Assembly: GCA_016280895.1 (NCBI GenBank)
Contig: JAEEHM010000087.1
Span: 1 to 45,241 of the forward strand
Length of the DNA stretch: 45,241 nt
Reading direction: 5' to 3'
DNA from: Bacillota bacterium
Lineage (GTDB): Bacteria; Bacillota_I; Bacilli_A; ML615J-28; CAG-698
Positions 24,886 to 32,405 of this stretch are shown piece by piece (position 1 is the stretch's first letter; each line of letters begins with the position of its first letter). A model generated the notes under the pieces. It did not search any database and had not been told where the DNA came from. It worked only from the letters and a program-made list of their open reading frames with translations. Both the position numbers and the translations under genes were made by a program.

Positions 24886-25863
24886 TCAAATATTATAATT
24901 TTTATTTACTTCTTTTATCTTTTCAATTATTGCATTTCTTACACTTTCTGGTGATACTACTTCACATATATCTCCATATTGAAGTGCCCAGTACACAAAT
25001 GCTTCTGGTGATGATTTGATTGTAACTTCAATCATATTATTATCTTTCTTTTCAATAAATGATTCAAATCCAAACCAATCTACGATTTGATCATAATACT
25101 TTTCATCACATCTTATTTTAATATCACAAGATTTATCAGCAAACATGTACGGTCTTGATACTGATAAATCTTTATAATCAATATCTTTTCCACCATTTAT
25201 ATCCTTATATGGTGTTAATGGTTCATCTAATATGTCAACTTTGATCATTTTATCGATTCTTAAAAATGTCATTTTCTTATGATAGTTATTGTATCCCATT
25301 AAATAATACTTTTGATTATGAAGCAACATTAAATATGGACTTACTTTTTGAGAATATCTAGATACAAGTTCATTCTTCAAATTGTATTTACCATATTTAA
25401 TTAATATTTGGCTATTTCTTTCTATTGCTTCATCAATAATATCAATATTTAATAAAACTGCTTGATTTTCAGTTTTCTCCCATTCATTGATAGAATAGAT
25501 GTGTTTGACATGGCTTCTATATCCAAATCCACCAAACTTAACTAGCTTTTGAATTAAATCTTTAGAATGATGACTATTCAAATATCTTGAACATAATATA
25601 GAATCTATCAATATTCTTATTTCTGATTTTTCAAATACATTAGATATCAAATAAACACCTTTACTGGTTCTTTCAATATCATATTCAGCATCTTCTAATA
25701 ATTGAATATAGTTAGAAATAGCTTTTCTTTCTAATTCTATTCCGTATTTATTTCTTAATATTTCAGATATCTCACTTTGTGTTAATGGATATGCTTCACT
25801 ACTTTTTTCTTGTAGTATTTGAAGAATACGTAAAGCTGCAAATTTCTTAGGTTCGTATGGCAT
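24886..25863 (-). CDS. WYL-domain transcriptional regulator
   Basis: This 325-aa protein has an N-terminal winged helix (ALRILQILQEKSSEAYPLTQ, then ISEILRNKYGIELERKAISN) and a WYL domain from about 150 (VSPYLMLLHNQKYYLMGYNN, then TFLRIDKM). A C-terminal WCX-like segment follows (VTIKSSPEAFVYWALQYGD). WYL proteins are ligand-sensing regulators, often controlling defence islands (BrxR and CapW are examples). It follows the macro-domain gene by one base, behind the restriction-modification cluster. It is a reasonable candidate for the protein that reads the shared promoter motif, but nothing in the sequence proves that. Confidence 0.88.
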   Translation of the reverse strand: MPYEPKKFAALRILQILQEKSSEAYPLTQSEISEILRNKYGIELERKAISNYIQLLEDAEYDIERTSKGVYLISNVFEKSEIRILIDSILCSRYLNSHHSKDLIQKLVKFGGFGYRSHVKHIYSINEWEKTENQAVLLNIDIIDEAIERNSQILIKYGKYNLKNELVSRYSQKVSPYLMLLHNQKYYLMGYNNYHKKMTFLRIDKMIKVDILDEPLTPYKDINGGKDIDYKDLSVSRPYMFADKSCDIKIRCDEKYYDQIVDWFGFESFIEKKDNNMIEVTIKSSPEAFVYWALQYGDICEVVSPESVRNAIIEKIKEVNKNYNI

Positions 25864-25864
25864 A

Positions 25865-27346
25865 TTATTTTTTTATCCTTTCGTATTCATTTAAATAAGC
25901 TTGATATGTAGTTTCGTTAAAGCATACGATTCTTACTAATCTTATACTTTGATAATCAAAAGACATAATAGCATCTAAAGCTATTCTTGCAGCTTCTTCT
26001 AATGGATATCCGTATATACCAGTAGAAATTGAAGGAAATGCAATAGATTCTAGTTTCTTTTCTTCTGCCGCTTTCAAACTATTTATATATGCATTTTTTA
26101 AATATGGTGCAGATGATTCACCTCTATAAATAGGACCAGCAGCATGTATAATGTATTTAGCAAATAGATTATAGCCTGATGTACAAACTGCTTCGCCTGT
26201 CTTTATTGGTGATAACTTATTACATTCTTCTTGCAACTCTCTATAACCAGCTTTTTCAAATATGGCACCACAAACGCCTCCGCCTGCCATAAGATCTTTA
26301 TTAGCAGCATTTACGATAGCATCAGTTTTTTCATTTGTTATATCGCCTAAAACAATTTCTATTTTTACTTTTTCATTCGGAACATACCCACCAGGAGGAG
26401 CATATTCTATATATTGCTCATTAGTAAGCATGATGTGTCCCGAAGAAAAAATATCGTATCCATAATCTACAAATGCGTAAGGGTAAATGCCTTCATCTAC
26501 ATACTTAAGCACCATTTTAAACCATTTTACATATTCACGATCATGTCCTTTAGATTGTTTAGCCAGCTCAGGATACTCGACTAATAACCTCTCTCCTATT
26601 TCTCTCTCTGTTCTGTCTTCAAAAGATTCTTCATTATTGAAAAATCTACAATTCTGGCCGCTACTATATCTATAAACAGGATTATTATAATCCATTAAAA
26701 CAAATCCAGTCTTATTATCAAAGCATTCTTTTGCAGCTAGTTCACAACGAAAATAAAACCCAGAAGGACTATAATAAGACATAATTCTTAGTTTTTCATA
26801 TCCTTGTTCATGTAAATATCCAACAACTTTAAATAATTTCGCAATAGGATCATCAAATTGATTGTTATCATTTTCCTTTTGATCATCTTCATCAATCAAA
26901 CACTTGTTTAGCATGTCTGGATATGCTTCTTCATTTGGAATTAAATCTAGGAAAGCACTTGCGATAGCATCATAACCGACCATGCGAAAACTGCCTAGCT
27001 TATGAAAATCAATATGACTATTATCATTAAAAGTTATTCTAATATTAAAACTACCGCAATCGGTCATTTGTTTTCCTTCGGCAGGATTATTATATTCTTC
27101 GTTTAAAACATTAATCAAGCTTATAAATTTTTCTTTCAAAGCATTTGAAGAAGATTTATAACTCCACGAGCATACATTTTTTTTAGTGTGATAATTGGTT
27201 CTTTCATATGATATCCAGCCTTTAGATACTCTCAACAAATCTATATATGCATTATCATCATGGACCATGAAAATATATTTAGTCACTAGTGATACTTCTT
27301 TTACATTGTCGTATGAAATATTAGTTTTTGATTGTTTATAGTCCAT
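25865..27346 (-). CDS. Macro-domain protein with large unknown N-terminal domain
   Basis: Residues from about 325 to 493 form a complete macro domain, which binds or removes ADP-ribose: GDITNEKTDAIVNAANKDL, then GGGVCGAIF, IIHAAGP and SISTGIYGYP. Residues 1-320 are a mixed alpha/beta region with no motif I recognise; FHKLGSFRMVGYD and LRIMSYYSPSGFYFRCELAA stand out. AGAGGAAGAT precedes the ATG. It sits 94 bases behind the last restriction-cluster gene, with no strong terminator between, and one base before the WYL gene. It could process ADP-ribose marks, possibly including those made by the DUF3990 protein 4.3 kb away; that link is speculative. Confidence 0.85.
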   Translation of the reverse strand: MDYKQSKTNISYDNVKEVSLVTKYIFMVHDDNAYIDLLRVSKGWISYERTNYHTKKNVCSWSYKSSSNALKEKFISLINVLNEEYNNPAEGKQMTDCGSFNIRITFNDNSHIDFHKLGSFRMVGYDAIASAFLDLIPNEEAYPDMLNKCLIDEDDQKENDNNQFDDPIAKLFKVVGYLHEQGYEKLRIMSYYSPSGFYFRCELAAKECFDNKTGFVLMDYNNPVYRYSSGQNCRFFNNEESFEDRTEREIGERLLVEYPELAKQSKGHDREYVKWFKMVLKYVDEGIYPYAFVDYGYDIFSSGHIMLTNEQYIEYAPPGGYVPNEKVKIEIVLGDITNEKTDAIVNAANKDLMAGGGVCGAIFEKAGYRELQEECNKLSPIKTGEAVCTSGYNLFAKYIIHAAGPIYRGESSAPYLKNAYINSLKAAEEKKLESIAFPSISTGIYGYPLEEAARIALDAIMSFDYQSIRLVRIVCFNETTYQAYLNEYERIKK

Positions 27347-27440
27347 AAGATCTTCCTCTTTTATTATTTATTTTTTTTACAACGAATTTCATTTTCGCCA
27401 AAATATAAATGAAAAATCAATAATTAGGCTTAAAAAAGAT

Positions 27441-27872
27441 TTACAAAATCAACTCATTTGGGTCTTTAAATCTAATTTGTTTATTTAGAAAATCAACTAC
27501 AATTAACATTTGAGTGAAATCAAATTCTTTCATTCTATCGAATGAATAATTAGTAGTCAATCTAAACATTGTTCCATCTTTCATAATCTTTATTTGAATT
27601 TGTCCTTCCGCATTTAAGTTGCATACCACATTAACAACTTCATCGCCACATTGCATATCAAAATTTTTATTTGATATATTTGAAATATGCTTTACATCAA
27701 ATAAACTACAAAAAATGTTTTCGAGTTCTTTATTTCCAACCATCCCAAAATACAAGCTATTATCAGAACCATGCGGTTTAATGTTTGATTTTGTAGGAAA
27801 TCTAGCAATTGTTCTTCTCTCTAAATCATAATAAAAACACGTATTGCCAGATAAAATATAACAATTAAGCAT
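27441..27872 (-). CDS. Unknown 143-aa protein ending the restriction cluster
   Basis: This is a soluble beta-rich protein (MLNCYILSGNTCFYYDLERR; FDFTQMLIVVDFLNKQIRF). The frame opens at a TTG, but GGAGG lies six bases before the ATG at 27872. That site is inside the end of the nuclease gene, so the two overlap by eight bases. No family is recognised. Tight coupling to the PD-(D/E)XK gene suggests a partner or inhibitor of the nuclease; that is an inference. Confidence 0.72.
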   Translation of the reverse strand: MLNCYILSGNTCFYYDLERRTIARFPTKSNIKPHGSDNSLYFGMVGNKELENIFCSLFDVKHISNISNKNFDMQCGDEVVNVVCNLNAEGQIQIKIMKDGTMFRLTTNYSFDRMKEFDFTQMLIVVDFLNKQIRFKDPNELIL

Positions 27873-28761
27873 CATTTTCCTCCTCAAAAGTCTTATAATT
27901 TAGACCATCAAGCAATATTGTATATTCATATTTAATGACATTGTTAGGTATTTTTCCGTCAACAAATGAATTCTTTGTTATAGACGGAAAATTTTCATCA
28001 ACCTTATATAACCTTATTTCATGAATTATAAATTGCTTATATCTCTCGGTCTTGCCCTCATAGTATCCATTATCTCTCAAATAATTTTCCAAAACATTTT
28101 TATCATAGCCAGCATCTATTAACTGTTTTGCTAATGAATCTAATGACTCACCTGCATTATTATCTTCTACCTTTACATATGCTATATAGAGGTCCTTGTT
28201 AAGGCCTTCAACATCCAGTTGAAACTGATTATGGATAGTAATCGCTTCATAAGTCTTCACTTTAGATGTTTTAACTTCATAAATTTTATCATCAGTCGAG
28301 ATATCAAATGTTCCTTTCTCAATAGAATTCCAAACAGGCTTTTTTCCAAAACTTTGTAATTTTAATAGAACCGCCATCTCACCTATAAAATCATAAATTG
28401 TTTTTTTCTTTGAAGAATCTCCAAGTAGGTCCTTCCACTCATTAAACCATTTCAAAGGGTCCTCAAGAATTGTTTGTCTTGCTTCTTTACTCAAGAAATT
28501 TAAACATAGAGAACCATAATTATAATTCATTTTTTCTTCTTTTGTATATAAGAATACTACCTTAGTGTCAATATCATCAATTTTAAAAGTGAGATTTTCA
28601 ATAGAAACTTTATTAAATCTTTCTTTTATAATATGTTCATCGGCAACAGGAATAGCAACTCCTATCATACCACCTGTTTTAACAGCGTAAGCATTGTATT
28701 CATTAAGCTTAATTGACTTAACAAGTGTATTAAGCGTATCAATTAATTCTTTTTCCGTCAT
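27865..28761 (-). CDS. PD-(D/E)XK motif nuclease (DUF4420-like)
   Basis: This 298-aa protein has the ordered catalytic set of a PD-(D/E)XK nuclease: Glu128 in IGEMAVLLKL, Asp153 in GTFDIS, and Glu162-x-Lys164 in YEVKTSK, followed by a helix with H-x-Q-[FL]. This matches the 'PD-(D/E)XK motif protein' family (PF14390/DUF4420) that accompanies Z1 and GHKL ATPases in restriction-like loci. AAGGAG precedes the ATG. It is the probable DNA-cutting subunit of the island, presumably cutting DNA not marked by the two methyltransferases. Family match and catalytic residues are seen; target recognition is inferred. Confidence 0.85.
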   Translation of the reverse strand: MTEKELIDTLNTLVKSIKLNEYNAYAVKTGGMIGVAIPVADEHIIKERFNKVSIENLTFKIDDIDTKVVFLYTKEEKMNYNYGSLCLNFLSKEARQTILEDPLKWFNEWKDLLGDSSKKKTIYDFIGEMAVLLKLQSFGKKPVWNSIEKGTFDISTDDKIYEVKTSKVKTYEAITIHNQFQLDVEGLNKDLYIAYVKVEDNNAGESLDSLAKQLIDAGYDKNVLENYLRDNGYYEGKTERYKQFIIHEIRLYKVDENFPSITKNSFVDGKIPNNVIKYEYTILLDGLNYKTFEEENDA

Positions 28762-28772
28762 AATAATTCTCC

Positions 28773-29447
28773 TTATATTTGATACAACATATCAACGTAT
28801 GCATTTATACCACCTTCATATAATTCAGGCCTAATAGAGACAAGTTTTGCAGTATTCTTCATCATGACTGCTCTAAATACCTTTTGTCGACTTTTTGGAT
28901 TAATTAGTGATAATTTATACATTATCCTTCTATACAAAGCTAAATTTACACCAATAGAACTAGGTCTATCTACTAATTGCAATATTTGATCTTCCAAATT
29001 ATCTTTTAAAACATTTTTTGTGTCTTCTTTATTTCCTTGCCAAGAAAGATTGATATACCAGTATATTTGGAACGGATATATAGCGGTAGGTTTACTATAA
29101 AAATGGTCACTCTTTTCAACATTCCATCTTTTAGCTATTAAATCAGGAATTACACAAACTGCGAAATACCTCCAAAAATCATAGTTAGATTCATATTTTG
29201 CAGTAAAATCTTCTTGGCTTTTTAAATACTCAAAAATAAAGAAACCGAAATTTAAATCAATGTAATATTTTTTTGAGTCACCATTTAATGCTTGTGATTC
29301 GCTTTCCAATTTTGCGTATTCTTCTATGCATATATTTCTAAGTTCACGAAAATTCGGATCTAATGTTGATTCGTCAACTGTAGAATCTACTAAGAAGCGA
29401 TTGTAAATCTCTTTTATCTTTTCAAGTCTTAATGTCTTATATGCCAT
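28773..29447 (-). CDS. DUF6339-like component of the restriction island
   Basis: This 224-aa all-helical protein has FWRYFAVCVIPDLIAKRW, HFYSKPTAIYPFQIYWYINL and LVDRPSSIGVNLALYRRIMY, the pattern I associate with DUF6339, a family found next to Z1 ATPases and PD-(D/E)XK proteins. There is no catalytic motif I can name. AAAGGTG precedes the ATG, two bases after the previous stop. The constant two-base spacing to its upstream neighbours argues for a shared complex. Confidence 0.78.
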   Translation of the reverse strand: MAYKTLRLEKIKEIYNRFLVDSTVDESTLDPNFRELRNICIEEYAKLESESQALNGDSKKYYIDLNFGFFIFEYLKSQEDFTAKYESNYDFWRYFAVCVIPDLIAKRWNVEKSDHFYSKPTAIYPFQIYWYINLSWQGNKEDTKNVLKDNLEDQILQLVDRPSSIGVNLALYRRIMYKLSLINPKSRQKVFRAVMMKNTAKLVSIRPELYEGGINAYVDMLYQI

Positions 29448-29449
29448 AA

Positions 29450-30376
29450 CTACTCACCTTTTTCCGAAAATTTATGAACACTGTCACAAATTGTAGTGAT
29501 ACTGTCAAAATTTATATTCAATCTATCCTTACAATACTTGGCATAAGCAAGTATTGTTCCTTCCTCATATGATCCGTCCAAATCAAATTCTAAAGATTGT
29601 TTTAGTTCATATAAAAATAAAATAATGGCATTTGTAACAATTTCATCAGCCAACCTATCACAATAAGTTTTCGAATTTGGGTCAACAAATTGGTAGTCTT
29701 TGTGTGCAGAATTAAATACTAAGACCATTCCTTCAGAAACTTGTTTTATATCAGGTTCATCAAGCTGTAGAACCAGCTTCCATAGTCTTTCATATGTTGG
29801 CATAGGTTCAATTCTAATAGGGAATAGAGAGCCATCGCCTGTCATAAATACAGTTTTTTTCATAATATTACCAATTAAAACTCCAGTTTCGTTATTAAGT
29901 TTCTTTTCATTGTCTTCTACATTTTTTGCTGATTTAGATAAATATAATAAACTATTTACAAATACAACTCCCGTAAATGTTTGTTTAGGCAGTGTAAAAT
30001 CAAAGAAAAAACTTTTTTCATCATCATTTGATAATATTTTTTCTTTTGCTTTGATTACTTGTCTTATTTTACCTTGTGCAGAATACCACTCAATGCATAA
30101 ACCTATTTCAGAATTTAATGGAGCAATACCGTCCTTCCCAAAAAGGTTAGAGAGGTTTTTCAATTCAATACATATGCCAACTTTTAAATCATAATCATCA
30201 CAATTCCAATTACTCTTTTTATCGAAGCTTATTCTATCGTTATCATCGGTATAATTAACTTCAGTTAGTTCTCCCCCAGCTTGATAAGAAAAATCAATCG
30301 ATATTCCTTTAACTATTTTTTCATATAATTTTTCAGTAAGTTGAGGATAAAAACAAATATTTTGTAATTTAGACAT
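29450..30376 (-). CDS. Unknown 308-aa component of the restriction island
   Basis: This soluble protein is rich in beta strands in its first 170 residues and helical in the last 90 (LADEIVTNAIILFLYELKQ). It has no motif I recognise. It lies two bases after the GHKL ATPase gene and two bases before the DUF6339-like gene, with GAGGAGG before its ATG, so it is a core member of the operon. It may be an adaptor or DNA-binding subunit; the function is open. Confidence 0.75.
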   Translation of the reverse strand: MSKLQNICFYPQLTEKLYEKIVKGISIDFSYQAGGELTEVNYTDDNDRISFDKKSNWNCDDYDLKVGICIELKNLSNLFGKDGIAPLNSEIGLCIEWYSAQGKIRQVIKAKEKILSNDDEKSFFFDFTLPKQTFTGVVFVNSLLYLSKSAKNVEDNEKKLNNETGVLIGNIMKKTVFMTGDGSLFPIRIEPMPTYERLWKLVLQLDEPDIKQVSEGMVLVFNSAHKDYQFVDPNSKTYCDRLADEIVTNAIILFLYELKQSLEFDLDGSYEEGTILAYAKYCKDRLNINFDSITTICDSVHKFSEKGE

Positions 30377-30378
30377 AA

Positions 30379-32403
30379 TTAACTATCCTCCTCAAAAGAG
30401 AAAACAAATGTTGATTGAATAAGCTTATCAATACTATCAAAAGATAAACGTAAAACAAAATCAATTGGCTTAAAGTCCGACTTAACATCCATTTTATAAC
30501 CATAGACAGTACCTTTGTTGGTTTTCAATTCAGTAATTTCAAAATACTCAAACATATTGTTTGTATTTGAATACATAACTATTGCTTTATTGACTTTCTT
30601 TTTTTCCAACATATTGCATCGAAAAGCAATTGCTTTTAAATTAATTGGATATGTCATGCCAAGATCCTCCCATTTTTGGGCTTGGCAATCTTTTCCAACT
30701 GTAGTAATTATATTTTTTATAACTATAGAATTGATTTTATCGTTTATTATAATATTATAATCTAGCATAATTCCATCATCTGTGAACTTGCTTTCATCCA
30801 TTTTTATATAATTGCTTTTGTGCGAAAGGATTGTTTTTTTACCTCCACCACCACCATTTTTTTTGCTCTTGCCAAAACCATAACCCTCATCAGGCATAAA
30901 TTTTTTTCCGAATTTTTGAGCTAAAACTGTATTAAGCTCTGCTTGTCCTGAAACTGGATTATTTTCACCAAAACTCTTTTCAAGTTCGGCTTTTATTTGA
31001 TTTATAATAGTGCCAACAATTGCGACTTGCCTTTTGTTTTGCACTATAACATGATCAGACCAATGCATATGATCCGATTTTTCGCTCTGTCTAACATATT
31101 CATCCAAATTTATTATAGCCGGACTTGTTATACTATTTAACGAGTTAAGAACAAAGACACCGAGAACTATTTCGTTTGGGTTAGTCTTAATTGAGTATTC
31201 ATTACTATAATTTATAATCATTCCTGGTTTTCTACAATAGCATATAATTGGTGTATTATATTCCTTATTATCTTGCTTGACTTGACAATAAGAATAAGGA
31301 CTAGGTAAGTTATTTGGCATTATTTCATCCTTATTTATTTTTGTATACATAAACCAACCAATCTCTTTTTCGCTAATATTATTACTTCTAGTTATAGCCT
31401 TTTTTGTAATCCATTCAGGAATTTTATCTAAAAAAGCAGCAGCATACATGTCAGTCAATTTTCTAAATATTGGAACATTAGAGTCTAATGAAACAGCTTC
31501 ACCATTAATTGTTGCAAGCAATCTACAACCATATGTATAGTCTTTTGATATTCTTGGAAAATACCATCTAAATATTGAAACTTTCAAATATTGTTCAACA
31601 CTATCATACCACCATAATTTTTCTAAGCCCTCAGGTATATTATCTTGCAAAACTTTTTCTTCATCTATATATGGAATAATAATTGTAGTACCTGTTTTTT
31701 CTCCAGTTAGTGGTTTTAAGTCAAAGATTTCTAAAAACTTCTTTATATAATTACTATCCGTCATTGCTCGCAAATTATTAATTTGATCTTCTTCTTCAAC
31801 TCCGAAAAAAGCAGCTCCCAATGAATCAGGATACTTGTTTTTTAATAACCCATCACTCTTATTCTCATCTTCTACTAAGGCTGCAACCAATCTATTTTCA
31901 AATTCACCATTCTCTTTTTTTATTCTAGAATAGTATATTATTAATCCTAATCCGAGCCTATAATATACAGTTTTTCCTATTCCCCATGAGCCACCTGATC
32001 CTTCGTTGTCTTGTGGCTTCATTATTTGGAAAACTAGCTTACCCAAATGTTGATTTTTTTCATTTACATTAAAAATACCATTTAGGTTCCCTGTTAATCC
32101 TATAGTATTAGTATCTGTTATTGATAAAAATTTATTAGCTTTGGTATCAAGTTTATGCAATTGAGAATTAATGCCTTCTAATTCATCTGCCAGCAGTTTT
32201 GAATCAAAAGTACTATATTTAAAGTCAACTCTAATTTTATCTTTAGTAATATCTAAAGATTTCATTCCCGCATCCAAGCTATTTTGTAATGATTCTCTAA
32301 CAATTAAATCTAATACTGGTGTACTAACATTTTGCATCATCCTTAGCAAGGAACTTCCGCTTGTAGTCATCCACCCTTTTTTTAGAAGTTTTATATTTAA
32401 CAT
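30379..32403 (-). CDS. GHKL (Hsp90/MutL/MORC-like) ATPase
   Basis: This 674-aa protein has a Bergerat-fold ATP site. The N box is RESLQNSLDA (Glu37, Asn41, Asp44), the G1 box is SITDTNTIGLTG near residue 95-105 and the G2 box is GSGGSWGIGKTVYYR near 135. A middle region and a Gly-rich linker (about 520) lead to a C-terminal beta domain. Related GHKL ATPases occur in restriction-modification operons with Z1 helicases and methyltransferases, described in work on MutL/MORC homologues. CAGGAG precedes the ATG, two bases after the Z1 stop. It probably acts as an ATP-gated clamp that couples recognition to cutting. Confidence 0.88.
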   Translation of the reverse strand: MLNIKLLKKGWMTTSGSSLLRMMQNVSTPVLDLIVRESLQNSLDAGMKSLDITKDKIRVDFKYSTFDSKLLADELEGINSQLHKLDTKANKFLSITDTNTIGLTGNLNGIFNVNEKNQHLGKLVFQIMKPQDNEGSGGSWGIGKTVYYRLGLGLIIYYSRIKKENGEFENRLVAALVEDENKSDGLLKNKYPDSLGAAFFGVEEEDQINNLRAMTDSNYIKKFLEIFDLKPLTGEKTGTTIIIPYIDEEKVLQDNIPEGLEKLWWYDSVEQYLKVSIFRWYFPRISKDYTYGCRLLATINGEAVSLDSNVPIFRKLTDMYAAAFLDKIPEWITKKAITRSNNISEKEIGWFMYTKINKDEIMPNNLPSPYSYCQVKQDNKEYNTPIICYCRKPGMIINYSNEYSIKTNPNEIVLGVFVLNSLNSITSPAIINLDEYVRQSEKSDHMHWSDHVIVQNKRQVAIVGTIINQIKAELEKSFGENNPVSGQAELNTVLAQKFGKKFMPDEGYGFGKSKKNGGGGGKKTILSHKSNYIKMDESKFTDDGIMLDYNIIINDKINSIVIKNIITTVGKDCQAQKWEDLGMTYPINLKAIAFRCNMLEKKKVNKAIVMYSNTNNMFEYFEITELKTNKGTVYGYKMDVKSDFKPIDFVLRLSFDSIDKLIQSTFVFSFEEDS

Positions 32404-32405
32404 AA

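Noticed and set aside
25865-27346. A DarTG-type toxin-antitoxin pair formed by the macro-domain protein and the DUF3990 protein
   Set aside because: The genes are in separate transcription units more than 4 kb apart, and DUF3990 already has an overlapping XRE partner; only a loose functional link remains possible.
29700-30194. A 164-codon plus-strand frame inside the unknown 308-aa gene
   Set aside because: It is a Ser/Phe-rich shadow of a well-supported minus-strand operon gene and lacks a ribosome site.
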